Source: Centrapalus pauciflorus (taxonomy: Eukaryota > Streptophyta > Magnoliopsida > Asterales > Asteraceae). Taken from it: 64,000 nucleotides of DNA. The stretch spans positions 23,309-87,308 of the forward strand of contig JAANYP010000179.1 of assembly GCA_020465985.1 (NCBI GenBank). Reading direction: 5' to 3'. Numbering within the stretch: position 1 is the stretch's first letter; every line of letters begins with the position of its first letter. Shown here piece after piece: positions 10,488 to 21,335 of this stretch. The position numbers and the translations under genes are program-made. The notes beneath the pieces were generated by a model. The model was not told the DNA's origin, made no database searches, and was given only the letters and a program-made list of their open reading frames with translations.

Positions 10488-11609
10488 TGTTAGGCACAAA
10501 AAGGCCTCAGTCAAACCTGTTCTACATCTGAGGGGGAGATTTATAATCAAACATGTTGATGCATTTGAAGGTTATATTTAAGGCCTGCTATATGCCTTAT
10601 TAAAGCCTAAAGATGATTTGCAATATTAGTCTAAAGTTGTTCTATGTGTCGCATGTGTTGCAACTAAGACAGTTTGTCCAAGCTGCTCTGTCTGCTGAAC
10701 AGGCTGGACATAAACTGTCTACGCTGCTCTACACTGGTGAGCAGCTTGGGCACTTTTAAAGTGTTCTGTTCTTTGTGAACAGAACCTGTTCTTTGTGAAC
10801 AGGCTAAACACTTTATGGAATACGTTTCCAAGTCATCATGTATTGTTTTTTATTACAAGATCAGTTTACAAAGTTGAAGACAAAGTGGAAAACAGAACTG
10901 CTCAGCCTGCCTAAGCTATTCTGTTACATGAAGACAAAAGGTTATTTGAAAAAGGGTGACAGACCTTTTTCTTATATCAAAATAGGCCTTTACAAGGAAG
11001 AAAGACACAAAGTTGACCTTCCTAAATTAGTTAAAGGCAATACAACAGTAGACAAAGTAAAAATACAAAAGTTCTGCACATGTGAAGACATGTCTGCTTT
11101 TCAGAAAAGTGCAGAAAAGGTTATGTTGTCTTTTCAACAAGACTTCTCCTTTTCATTCCGTCCAATGAAGATGTTTCTCTTAGATCCTCTGACTAAGTAT
11201 AAAAGGAAGCTTCTAAGGACAGAAAGAGGGTGAAGAAAAGCTAAGTGCTGAAATCAAGAGTGAACGTGCAAGTGTGATTTTCATGCATGCAAGCCTTCTG
11301 TGTAAATCAGTATCTGTGTGTCTAAGCTGTTTTACATAAGTTGTTCCCTTAAGTCTTGTAAACACAGTGAGTGCTTCTTTGTGAGTGTATTCATTGTATT
11401 CTAGTTTGAGTTTGTCTTAGACTAGTAAACATACTGTTGTATCTGTCATCTCAGGTTGAACTATTCCGCATTCAAGCTTGTTTGTAATTAACAAATTGTT
11501 GATAATACATACAAACATTGAGAAAACAATGTGTAGTTTTTAAATAGCTGTATTCACCCCCACTCTACAGCTTAAAGCTATATTCTTTGGGAACCTCTCG
11601 GGACCTACA
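10488..11609 (+). repeat. SirA 3' LTR (~1.12 kb)
   Basis: The LTR begins TGTTAGGCAC right after the polypurine tract. I place its end at ...GGGACCTACA (11609), which mirrors the TGTTAGG start and follows a CACCCCC-containing stretch common near copia LTR ends. The partner LTR is outside the window, so the right edge is an inference. A TATA box lies at 11198-11205. The open frame at 10838-11233 lies in this LTR and is not regarded as a gene. Confidence 0.8.
11198..11205 (+). promoter_or_regulatory. TATA box in SirA LTR
   Basis: TATAAAAG lies about 410 bp before the LTR end, a usual place for the U3/R boundary in copia LTRs. Confidence 0.55.
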
Positions 11610-13139
11610 TGTTCCAATGACCGTTAAGAATTTGTTCTCATTGATTTTGTTGATTTGGTTCTTCCTTTTCTTATTAAATCCTTTCATTGCCTTGTCACTG
11701 ACTTCGATATCAGCAAAAAAAAAAATAGACATTGTTAAGTTTAAGTACATAGAAAATTAACATTATTCATAGAACATTAACATTGTTCATAGAATATTAA
11801 AGTGGTTGTTTCATATAAATGTAGTTATTCATATGGTGATATGGATTTCTAATGTCAAAGACTCCTTCTCACTCTTGACATCTCAATTTGTTTTACCTTT
11901 AATGTGATTGCACCTTGTAAAAACACGTGATCTCTACTTGGAATTATATCGTAGTATAAGTTTTCCAAAACTTCTTGAGAATACAATTATTATAGTTTAA
12001 ATAGTTATTATCATAAATTTTAGTATCAGAGTATGGTGACCATTATTTGTACCATCTTTATTTTTTTTCCAATCTTCTACAATATGAAAACTACATATTA
12101 ATAAAACCCAAAGTGAATTTTTATTAAACAACTTTGCAATAAAATTTTATTGCAAATGTAAGTGTATGTATTTCTCTTGACTGCTTTACTGATTCGCTAC
12201 AAAATTATAAAGTTGGCTAAGAAATGTGAAATCTGAAAAATTACAAGGTAAAAAACCTAAAATCGCATCGCTTACCTCATAAATTACATTGTTGGTGGTG
12301 GTTTGTGTGAATTTTTTTTTTGCAATAAAGAGTTTCACAATTATAGAAAGTTCTATTAAGCATATTAAAATAATAAAATTTGCACCAAAACGTGATGAAT
12401 ACAGAAGTTTGATTTGCATACTTTTATTTAGTGTATAAAACGCCTTACCCGGGGACTGACAGTTCTGCAAATGGTTTGAAAGAATGAAATGATGAAGAAT
12501 TGGCGAGAATTCAATGTTGAAAGTTTGGATAAGAAGTAGTAGAAGCATAATTGAATATTTCTAGAAATTAATGAGGTAAAAGGTTCCGGCTTGCAACTCC
12601 TTATCAAATCGGTTTATACGTATAAGACATAACATCTTAGTTAAAATTTAATAAAATCAAAAAAAAAAAAAAAAGAAGGAAGGGGAGATGTGGAATCATG
12701 GGAAAGAATGAAAGATAAAAAAGAATGATCAAATTTATCATTTAGATGTTTTTCATGATTTCTTAGTGTTTTCGGGTTTTCTCACTAAGTAATACTTATA
12801 GGAGCTATTAACTTACAAAATCCTATTAAACAAACGTTTTATTACTTGTGCCGTAGATTCTTATATTTATAGTTTAATATGCACATGTTTGTGTTTCCGC
12901 ATAAAAAGAATAAATGGTATAATTTGTTAAAGGTAACAAAATAAGGAAAGAAAATATATGTGGTATGAAATGAATACCAACACCAATAAATCAAGTGTTT
13001 AAAAGTTTTATTATACCTTGTTATTCGACCATTTTGGGTTTTGTATTTCTCATTTTCTATATAAAGAGAATAAGCGCATGTTAAAATTCAGGTAGAAACA
13101 TTATACCTCAATGAATCAACATAACTTGTTTCTCTGCAG
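11610..13139. other. AT-rich interval, no gene recognised
   Basis: Long A/T runs and scattered splice-like motifs are present. The 120-codon minus-strand frame at 12186-12548 has no recognisable domain and is Leu/Ile/Phe-rich as expected from AT-rich DNA. I cannot tell whether this is host intron, intergenic DNA or decayed repeat. Confidence 0.4.
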
Positions 13140-13206
13140 AAAATGTTGATAATCATGTACATGGTAGCGTCCAAAGATATCAATCATAAGAAAATATTTC
13201 AAGCCG
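13140..13206 (+). other. Candidate isolated internal exon (67 nt)
   Basis: A strong acceptor (TTGTTTCTCTGCAG) at 13126-13139 is followed by 67 nt that are open in one frame, and then by a good donor (GCCG then GTAAGTTTCC) at 13207. No neighbouring exon could be linked to it and the peptide is not recognised. It may be a relic of a host gene or chance. Confidence 0.25.
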
Positions 13207-13308
13207 GTAAGTTTCCTAGACATATTGGTACCTTGAGCTTGTTCACTTGTTCATGGTTACCAGTATTGGACATATCATTGGAAGATTAGGATAGTTAGCA
13301 TTGATTGG

Positions 13309-13904
13309 TCATGGGCATGGAACAGTTATTAACTCAGCACATTCATTCACACATGGATGGCTTATATATTCATCATGTCCATATTTGGAAACAGGTTCCA
13401 CTATGGATGAAGTGGAAGCTTTTGAGTCATCAGCCTTGGGATGTAGAAGATCATAAAAGCTAAAATCTCCAGAAACAGGAGTGACTTGAAGTGATGAATT
13501 TGCAGATTCCTCAAATGTAAAATTGATACATTCATCAACTATCGTTCTCTTAAGGTTGTATACTCTGTAGACTTTGGAAAAAGCAGAGTAACCAACAATC
13601 ACACCTTCATCAGCCTTTGGTTCAAATGTGGCAAGCTGATCCATTTGATTCAAAATAAAACAGAGACATCCAAACACATGAAAAAACTTATATTTGGCTT
13701 CCTACCTTTGAGTAATTTATAAGAAGTTTTGTTGAACCTTTTCAGCACTAATGATATGTTTTGAGTGAAGCAGACAGTGCTGACAACATCAGCCCAAAAT
13801 GATGAAGGTGAATGTGATGCACCCAACATTATTCTGGCAGCTTCAATGAGAGTTCTGTTCCTTCTCTCAGCAACTCCATTATGCTGTGGAATTCTGACAG
13901 CAGA
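13309..13904 (-). pseudogene. Copia integrase fragment (Sirevirus-like)
   Basis: Two overlapping minus-strand frames give the C-terminal part of a copia integrase. The first (from 13904) has IPQHNGVAERRNRTL, which carries the catalytic Glu, and ends near 13675. The second, from HVFGCLCFILN onward, has the FEPKADEGVIVGYS segment seen in copia polyproteins and continues into the integrase-RT linker at 13309. The frames are separated by a slip in a run of six A bases near 13680. The upstream side is cut exactly where a CACTA-like end begins (13905), and no RT follows downstream. It is a dead fragment and cannot be assigned to any other element here. Confidence 0.85.
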
Positions 13905-14040
13905 CACTACTGGAAAATTGCTTTTACCGATGGAAAATATCCCTCGGGGTTACCGACGGATTTCCGACGATATAGAATTTTACTGATGGGTTTTATGAGG
14001 GAATACCGATAGATTGACGACGATCAAAATTACTCGATAA
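13905..14040 (+). mobile_element. CACTA-type DNA transposon end
   Basis: The interval starts CACTACTGGAAAATTGCTTT, close to the terminal repeats of plant CACTA (En/Spm) transposons, and has degenerate subterminal copies of ACCGACGG (near 13926, 13951 and 14003). It abuts the broken integrase fragment, as expected for an insertion, with AGA as a possible 3-bp target copy. The opposite end was not found. The element is then interrupted or truncated at 14041. Confidence 0.65.
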
Positions 14041-14671
14041 TGTGTCACTATTTGGCTTGCTCATTATCCCGACCCGTGCCCAACCCGAGCCGCCCACGAC
14101 CCATCGTGCTCAAAGCAACGCGGCCCGGGCTCACTCAAGAACATCGTGATCCGCGATTAGGGGATCGCGGCTGCGCTCACGGACGAACAGTAGCCATAAT
14201 GCTCTGTTCCTCGCAGACTTGGGGTTGTACCCCCAATCCCAAATCCCAGATCGATATATGTAACCCCAACATCTCGAATTTCCGCAAGAACAGAAATAAA
14301 CCCAATTCAATTAACTACTAACAATTAACAACGGTTAATCCATGAAATTGAGTTCAAATCTTACCCAAACTCAAGGAAGAAGATGGTGAGGAATTATTTG
14401 CTTGAATCACAGCTTGGAACTCGATTCTTCTTGCTGTTGTTGCTGTTTGAAGACAAAGACACAAGCACACACACTCTGTGCTCTGGATTTTGAAAAAGAA
14501 ATAATGAAGCAAACACCCAAAGAGGTGAACTATATATACGTTTTGGATTAAACTCGGTCCAACACCCAATATCCGATTCATAAAACACAATTTTGTATCA
14601 CCGGGTCCCAATAAATTAATTTATCCCAATGAAATAATTCCTCGTACCTTTCTCAAAATTTGGTTGTCACA
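14041..14671 (-). repeat. Gypsy-like solo LTR (~631 bp)
   Basis: The block is bounded by TGTGTCAC and GGTTGTCACA, so the minus strand runs TGTGACAACC...GTGACACA, a typical gypsy LTR edge pair. It contains a TATA box (minus strand TATATATAG near 14530) followed by a promoter-proximal leader and a GC-rich stretch. No PBS or polypurine tract flanks it, so it looks like a solo LTR. The flanks (TCGATAA on the left, TCGTA on the right) give at best an imperfect target duplication. A host promoter with first exon is a weaker alternative. Confidence 0.5.
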
Positions 14672-14730
14672 TCGTATGTCTTTAAAAGTATTTTATTATC
14701 TATTTTCATGTGTTCTACACTAAATTAATT

Positions 14731-15330
14731 TTACTAGTTTTTAAATTATTTTGAATTGTTTTATTATTTTATAGGGTTAAAGTCGTACAATTGCAACATA
14801 TTTTTCTCAATTTACCTAAATGACTAATTAACTTTTTTTACCGGATGATAGTTGTACTCCAAAATAACTTGTCGATATGGTACGTGTAACCAATAACTAT
14901 GTTGATATGGCGGTTTTTGCTGATTCAAATGACAACGTGACAGGTTTTAATGACATGATGCTTACAAGGATTTACCATATCAACATAGTTACTGGTTACA
15001 CTTACCATATCGACAAGTTATTTTAGAGTACAACGTCGATTTACGTGGATTTTGATCTATATAAATAATTTAGAAAATTCACATAAGCATATAGATCCTT
15101 TTCATAAATCTAAAAACACAAATATAAGATCATTACCATTAGAACCGGTAATCAAAAGGACCATCTCAACAATAAATTTTAAGTACACGTACCAATGAGA
15201 TAAAAAATAACTAGATTAGTCATTTGAGTAATTTCAGTAAAGTAACATACATTTGTATGACTTTAACCCTAATTTATAATAAAAGAAATAATAATAAAAA
15301 CAACATATATAATAATTATTAAACTAGTAA
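14731..15330. repeat. Large fold-back (inverted repeat) element, ~600 bp
   Basis: The arms are about 14731-14910 and 14973-15330. The inner ~60 bp are nearly perfect (GTTGTACTCCAAAATAACTT at 14851 against its complement ending at 15033). The outer arms keep segments such as ACTAGTTT, AGGGTTAAAGTC and AAATGACTAATT in the same order, with extra bases in the right arm. No ORF lies inside. It resembles a fold-back or MITE-like non-autonomous DNA element; its edges and target duplication are uncertain. Confidence 0.7.
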
Positions 15331-16268
15331 AGGTAAAATGGTCATTTTAAATGTCTAAAAGACCATATCCGTAAAAAACTTCAACCACAAGGAGTCAGTG
15401 TAATTTTTAAAGTTAAAGGATTCAATCCATAATTTCTAATAAACACAGGGACGAAAAGTTTAATTTACCCAATAATTTATTATGACATTAAATGAAACAT
15501 AAATATTTGTTAAAGGCCTAACATGACCTATTATTGGGTTTTGTTAGTTTAGGGTGCTAGGGAATTATGTATTGGACTTATCGGGTTGTGTTAGTGATGT
15601 TGGGCTAATTGATTTTATATCCAGGGTCTCGCATTGATAGGGCCATCACAGGAAGGGAACTGAGACTTCCAGAGCCTAACATGACCCATTATAACATGTT
15701 TATGACCTACATGAACAATAAGTAATTGTTGAAACACATCATGTTCTGTTATTGTAAAATTCCAATTTTGAGTAAGGCACCTTGAGTTATTGCTTAGGCT
15801 GATTTAAATAATTACATCGATTTGGATCAACGAAACGAGTATATATAGAACCGTCACGTGAAGAGACCGAGCGTTGATCGGGTTGGGGAATTTAATTTTA
15901 TAAAAAATTATAATCTTATTGTTCATTCATTAATTTGGAGCTTAGTGATGTAAACTTATAATTATAGATAACGAGATCGAGTATTGGGTACCGATCCGAG
16001 TACAGGAGTTAGGGTTAGGGTTCGGGGTATTCGGGTCGAGTGTTCGGGTATTAGGGTTAGTGTAGGGTATTAGGGAATTGTGTGTTGGACTTATTGGGTT
16101 GTGTTAGTGATGTTGGGCTAATTGATTATAGGGAAAAGTGCATGAAATAGCAACCTACTATACGTAAAGTTTTTATTATAGGAACCTACCAAGGATTTCG
16201 TACAAAATAGCCTCCTACCATTTGATTTCTTTTTATTAGAGCATTGAACTCTAACAAATTATTCCATA
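15331..16268. other. Non-coding interval with direct repeats
   Basis: No gene was recognised. A 57-bp direct repeat occurs at 15558-15614 and 16071-16127 (TTGTGTTAGTGATGTTGGGC in both). A shorter one around CCTAACATGACC lies near 15516 and 15677. TTAGGG-rich sequence lies at 16008-16060. The last 140 bp have repeats of AACCTAC or CCTACC and no assignment. Confidence 0.5.
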
Positions 16269-16550
16269 ATGGCAACCGTTGACACAACAGCTTCAATTGT
16301 TGAGATAAATAATCTGGAAAAAGACTTATCCACTCTTGGTGAGCTTCCAAGTACTTTTATCTAAAGAGTAATTGGAAAGCTGGTCTCAACAAACATGTTT
16401 ATCAGGCCTCAAAACATCGACAGTTTTTGTGAAAAAGCTATAAAGACTGATGATGGAATGTGTTCTCCAACAAATCAGCCTGCTAAGTGCATAGTTGGTT
16501 CACACAAACAAAAGAATGGAAAGCAGTCTAAAGCAAATGGCAAGAAACCT
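16269..16550 (+). pseudogene. Copia gag fragment P2, part 1
   Basis: A plus-strand frame from ATGGCAACC (16269) reads as a charged Lys/Asn/Gln-rich gag tail (SKANGKKP at the end) with an early stop near 16363. It ends at 16550, where Cop-1 inserted. The same reading frame resumes at 36452 after the 5-bp target duplication. It is assigned to copia only because the resumed part carries a CCHC-like sequence and a DSG protease. Confidence 0.6.
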
Positions 16551-17139
16551 TGTAAGGTCACCTACCTACGGATCTTATCTAGATGCGACGTCGTCCAACG
16601 AGTGCAGAATCCTCGTTAGCGGTTTGACGGAATGATCGCACACGAAACACGGAGACACACACGATGATAGACGCAAACCCGAACGCCCCTACACGTGATT
16701 CTCTCCAAGAACACACCTAAACGTCTCTGTAAGTTCGTAATCGCCCTTGTGCTTGATTCTGCAAAAGTTGTTAATCAAAATTGATTAAACCTTAATTATA
16801 GGCATCAGATTCGAAATTGCCTTGGACAAGTTCGAGAAGGCCCAAGCCCACGAACTTGTCCACCATAAGTTCGAATCAGGCCTTTGAGCTTATTCTAGAA
16901 CTTGTCTTTGAACTAGTTCTAGAACTTATGTTTGAACTTACCTTTGAACTTATGTTTGAACTTATTGTAAAACATCAATTACAATCAAGTTCAAACATAT
17001 ATACAATCAATATCAAACATATATCAAAAATATAACAAACATATATCAAACATGTATTAAACTGCAATTACGAACAGTTTGACTATTACAAAATATCATC
17101 TATACTTAGACTGCTATCGTCACACAAGATGCACTAACA
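16551..17139 (-). repeat. Cop-1 3' LTR
   Basis: It runs TGTAAGGTCACC to GCACTAACA on the plus strand, so the element sense is TGTTAGTGC...CTTACA. It equals the 35863-36451 LTR in length (589 bp) with scattered substitutions. In sense order it has an array of GAACTT-type repeats (about 16855-16975) upstream of a TATA-like TATAATTA at 16793-16800, then a transcribed part ending at the PBS side. Confidence 0.95.
16793..16800 (-). promoter_or_regulatory. TATA-like box of Cop LTR
   Basis: The minus strand reads CCTATAATTAAGG downstream of the GAACTT repeat array. The same TAATTATA motif lies at the matching place in the LTRs at 20290, 36112, 52452 and 53870. Genomic RNA should start about 30 bases downstream. 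Confidence 0.5.
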
Positions 17140-17154
17140 GACTCCCCCTTGACG
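17140..17154 (-). other. Cop-1 polypurine tract
   Basis: The minus strand reads CGTCAAGGGGGAGTC next to the LTR start TGTTAGTGC. It primes plus-strand DNA synthesis. The same sequence precedes the other 3' LTRs at 38131 and 54160. Confidence 0.9.
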
Positions 17155-17180
17155 ATAGCTTCTAACTATATATATTTTGT

Positions 17181-19993
17181 CTAAGTACTAGAACTATACA
17201 AACTACTGCTAGCATATAATCCCTGCTCTATACAAACTCTTACCACCTTTTGGAACTTCCTACCTTCTGATCTCCAGCCTTCGTGAAAGAAAATCGGCTG
17301 ATCATGAAGCTTTCGCATGTCGTCCTTGGGTAAGTTAATCAGATGTAGAGGATCATATACTTTCAAAATAGTCTTTTCATCTAGATCCTCCATCACTGCT
17401 TCAGCCGTTTCATTGTCTACATATCACCACTTCATGTTTCCAAGTACATCCTGTGGCATAGACTTCAACGGCACCCTCTTCAGACATCAGATTGGCTTGT
17501 AGACCATTCTAGCCCAAGGCTTGCCAGTGTGGGGATCTATTTTCGACTCATCTTCAACTCTTTTACATGACCTCGACTTTATCCTTTCAAACTTTCCAGA
17601 CCTCCCCTCCCTTCTGATGATTTTTGCTATTACTTCAGCATAGGGGTCGTCTCCCAAGTTGATAAGCTCCTCCAGGCCAGTTCCTTCACTTCGCATTTGG
17701 GCAATGTATTAAAAACCTTTAAGGTTCTCCCAAATACTGAAGTCCGTCTCTTCTTAAGCACGAATAGCTGCAGTTCCCTATCAAAGAACCAGCTTAGAAT
17801 CCCTCCTAAGAGCTTTCGTGGACTTGGCAGTCTCATCCTTTTCTTTACTGCCAAGTCTGTTTTCTTCTCCTACTTCCTGAACCATAGCCTCATCATTTCT
17901 TCTTTTGTTTGTTCCTTTTCAGCTATTTCAGATTCTGATTCATCCATATGTGCTATGTTAAGCTCATCTAGATCTATCACATTCTGATCATTATTTACAT
18001 ATTGTTCGGTGATAGGCTGCTTCGGGATAACTACTTCATCAACATTGTCATCCTCATCTTCAACAACTTCATCATCTGACTTCAAATCCACAATGTCTTC
18101 TGGAATGAATTCTCCTTTTTCCATATCTTCCTGATCAAAACCAAATTCGTCTTCATCATCAAGATCCATTAATGCTTTAGTCATCCCATGTTCAGCATTC
18201 TTTGAAGCTTCAGCTTCACCTCCTTCTCCGATACTAGATTGACTAGGCTCCCCCTGAATGAGTGCTTGCTGAGCAGTCTTTTGGGAAAGATCTGCTAGCT
18301 CACCTTCTCTTTGGGCATCTGGATCATTGCCTTCGTCATTATCTCTCCTGACTCTCAACAGATCCTCCTTGCAGCTACTCTCCCCCTGAGCTCGTAGATC
18401 TTTCAGTAATTGCTCAAGGAGAGTCTTCATTGTCTTCAGCTCAGATTGTTGATCAGCCACAGTTGTCTTGAACTTGGCACTTTCTTGATCTAGCCGAGCA
18501 TTATGCTGCTGCAGCTCTTTCACAGCTGTGGAAAGTTGGTAAATCTGGACTGTTTGGAAGTCCACTTTTCCTTTCAACTCAGTGAACCACTGATTGTCTG
18601 GGAACGAAGTCGAAGTTGATGGAATGGAGGCAGATGTTGATGGAACTGTGGTTGATGATGGTGAAGCAGCCGGTAACACTGAAGGAGAAGCTGAAGTGGA
18701 CGGAGCTCTCTGCATAAACCTATGCCTTCTCGCCCTATGCCTAGGAACGAGTGGAACTTCTTCTTCTTCTTCATATTCGGATTCTTCGGTCTCTTCATCA
18801 ATTATAGCCGGTCTTGTTGAGCTCCTTCTGTTTACAACCAAACTCGATCCGTATATTCCAATGATGATATCTGGATCCTTAGCTTCAGCTTCAGAACTAG
18901 ACTCAGAGGCTGTCTCAATGCGACCTTCAGCCGGAGTCCGTTCCATTGCACCTGCACCTTCTTCTTCTTCCTGACCTCAGTGTCCATAAACTCAGCATCA
19001 AATGGCTGGTATTCATCAATTTGTCTAAAAATATCTTGGAAATCAGCTGGAGGCTCTAAAACATCCTGAACCAGTTGTTCAGCGATATTTTGCTCCGCGG
19101 CTGTCCCCTGCGCCCATATTTCTTCCAGACTTTGCGTCCTCTAATCATATTGGGGGGCCGAACTCGATGGGCCGATGGCTTCGGTTGATGGTCCATCAGC
19201 TGTAGTGGCAAGTTGTTGACGAGAGGGAATTCTGGCAATCGGAGTTCTACTTGCCGGTACTCTGCGGCGTTGTTGCTGCTGTTGTGGTTGTTGCTGTTGC
19301 TGTTGTGGTTGTTGCTGCTGCGGGGCTTCACCAATCCAATTATCACCCTCCGGGGCAACAAAATCTGTATCTATAACCGCCCCAAACAATGGTGCTACTT
19401 GGGGCCTGACCTGGTCAGCCCTTCTCGCATTGTAGGTCTGGCAGTCAGCAAAAATTCTCTTATCGATCAAGGCTACACCACTTTGATCTGGAAGTGGTGG
19501 AAAATTCGGCAAAAAATGGCGTATTATCATCATTACAAAATGCGGATACATCAAAAATCTTTTCCTGACTGGAGCTGTGATCTGGTGCACAAACTCCCCG
19601 AAAAACATCTCGGAAAAACTGAATTTCTTATTGTACACCAATGCAATTAACGCCGATTGCAACTTGGACACCATAGTATCAAAACCCGCCTTCTTTGTTG
19701 CAAAGCACACCATAATGACGTGGACAAGATACCTACATTGTCCAATCAGCCCGCTCTTAACATATGATGCCTTTGTAATATCCTGGGCATATCCCATTCT
19801 CAAAAATGCAGCTTGCCTGATAGGTAGTGGAAAATCTATCGGCCCTGCTTCTTGTTCCTCAGACCGTAACTATAGGATCTGCCTTAACGAATCAGCCGAG
19901 AATGCTATTGGCTGTCCACCTACTCTTGTTCTTAGAACTGTTGGCGTAACCGAGCAATCTACCTGCAGATGCTCCCAGAACTATCGAACATAG
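17181..19993 (-). pseudogene. Cop-1 extra ORF, main part (split by Cop-2)
   Basis: Read from 19993 down to the stop at 17181, just before the polypurine tract. The N-terminal globular domain has IRQAAF, RMGYAQDITKASYVKSGLIG, RYLVHVIMV and FGEFVHQI, resembling extra proteins annotated in composite-family repeats. Next come VAPLFGAVIDTDFV, a poly-Gln stretch (about 19260-19330) and a Ser/Thr/Pro linker. A coiled coil (KVDFQTVQIYQLS...), an acidic DDEDEFGFDQED region, a basic segment (KKRMRLPSPRK) and a C-terminal domain (KVYDPLHLINLP, FFHEGWRSEGRK) follow. There are stops near 19142 and 18950 and a frameshift near 17850. No membrane helix is evident. Function unknown. Confidence 0.8.
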
Positions 19994-19998
19994 GTCAA
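19994..19998 (+). repeat. Target site duplication GTCAA of Cop-2 (left copy)
   Basis: GTCAA occurs at 19994-19998 and again at 26928-26932, flanking Cop-2 exactly. It shows that Cop-2 inserted into the aORF of Cop-1. Confidence 0.9.
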
Positions 19999-20563
19999 TT
20001 TAAGGTCGCCTTCCTACGGATCCTATGTTGACGCGACACCGTCCAACGAGTGCGGAATCGTCGTTAGCGGCTTGACAGATAGACCACGCACACGAAAACC
20101 GGAGACACACACTGTGATAGACGAACAATCGAACGCCCCGACACGTGATTCTCTCAAAGAACAAACTCACAATCTCCTTGCAAGTTCGAGATCGCCTCGG
20201 CACTAATCCAAAATCGAATTCTGCCAAAGCTCTACAAAAGTTCTGCAAAAGTTCTGCAAAAGTTGTTAATTAAAATGAATTAACCCTTAATTATAACACC
20301 TGGTTCGAACTTGCCCAGGACAAGTTCGACTAAGCCCAAGGCCCTTCGAACTTGTCCTCCATAAGTTCGAACCATGACCTTTGAACTTATCTTTGAACTT
20401 GTTCCTTTGAACTTGTCTTTGAACTTGTTCCTTTGAACTTGTTCTTGAACTTCTAGAACTTAATATGATAGTCTAGAACTTACCATGCAAATGTAAACAT
20501 CATACACAATCATGATATCAATAACAAAAATAGACTGCTGTCGTCACACTGGATGTACCAACA
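19999..20563 (-). repeat. Cop-2 3' LTR
   Basis: It runs TTTAAGGTCGCC (first G of the usual TGTAAGG mutated) to GATGTACCAACA, with the polypurine tract just inside. It includes GAACTT-type repeats at about 20370-20460. It is about 120 bp longer than the other Cop-2 LTR, mainly because that copy lost a block near its left edge. Confidence 0.9.
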
Positions 20564-20695
20564 AACTCCCCCTTGACGATAGCTTCTAGTTGTTGTTCAT
20601 TGATCGTAATAGACTATCAGATTCAGAGACTATGAATACCGAAACTAGACAGCTATTGTCACATTGGGTGTATCAACAGACTCCCCCTTGACGAT
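20564..20695 (-). repeat. Duplicated LTR-end plus polypurine tract module in Cop-2
   Basis: AACTCCCCCTTGACGATAGC follows the LTR end at 20563. A second block of LTR end (GGGTGTATCAACA) plus GACTCCCCCTTGACGATAAC lies about 115 bp further on (20645-20695). The stretch between them repeats aORF-end sequence, so a segment of LTR tip, polypurine tract and aORF tail is tandemly duplicated and diverged. Confidence 0.75.
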
Positions 20696-21335
20696 AACTT
20701 CTAGTAGATATTCATCACTCTATGAATACCGAAAACACCTTTTCTTATTTGAACCACAGCTCTTCTACCAACTCTTAGATTAACTTCTCAAATCTTCCTG
20801 AACGACCCTCCATTCTGATAGTTTTTGCGAACTCCTCAGCATAAGAATCGTCTTCCTAGATTTAATAGGTCCTTCCAAGCTAAATCAATCATTTCACACT
20901 TCAGAATCTGATTCATCATTTAGTGCAGATTTCAGCATCTCTAGATGTAACACATTCTGATCTTCATTCATAACACCTCATTTCATCTTCATCAAACTCT
21001 GAAAATGCTCCGATCAGACCTTATATTCAGTTACTTTAGTCGCCTCTGAATCCTTGTCTTTTCCCTTGTCAGCGTCTATGAACACCGACTTCCCCTGAGG
21101 ATCAGCAAGCTGAGCAAATTGTTGTCTTGAAAGATCTGCCAGCTCACTATTCAGGCCATCTTCTTCGACTTCTCCACAATTTCTCCCCCTGAGATGGACG
21201 AACTTTCAACAAGTCTCCAGTATAGCCTTCAGATTTGCAATCTGCTGCTGCTGATCAGTCTATTTCTGATCCAACTGGGCATTAAGATGTTGAAGTTCAC
21301 GAATCGCCTTTGTCAGTTGAAGAATCTGTAATTCT
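20696..21335 (-). pseudogene. Cop-2 extra ORF remnant (C-terminal half)
   Basis: Short runs in all three frames match the acidic, linker and coiled-coil parts of the Cop aORF. Examples are the complement of CTTGCTGATCCTCAGG near 21095 and the coiled-coil region near 21240-21330. Many small deletions and stops are present. The N-terminal domain, promoter and intron seen in the full copies are missing; the remnant joins spacer sequence near 21335. Confidence 0.65.

Noticed and set aside
10838..11233. 131-codon plus-strand frame
   Set aside because: It lies wholly inside the SirA 3' LTR and has no recognisable domain.
12186..12548. 120-codon minus-strand frame rich in Leu and Ile
   Set aside because: AT-rich composition, no motif, no neighbouring exons.
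14354..14611. Possible host promoter with first exon and GTAAG donor on the minus strand
   Set aside because: The block is bounded by TGTGACAACC and GTGACACA on the minus strand, which better fits a solo gypsy LTR containing its own TATA box and leader. No downstream exon found.
16008..16060. Telomere-like TTAGGG words
   Set aside because: Only about two perfect units in tandem, the rest degenerate; too short to call an interstitial telomere.
16817..17035. Leu/Glu-rich repeat frame ELVFELVLELMFEL (also 36129-36314, 40002-40289)
   Set aside because: It is a translation of the GAACTT repeat array inside the Cop LTR.
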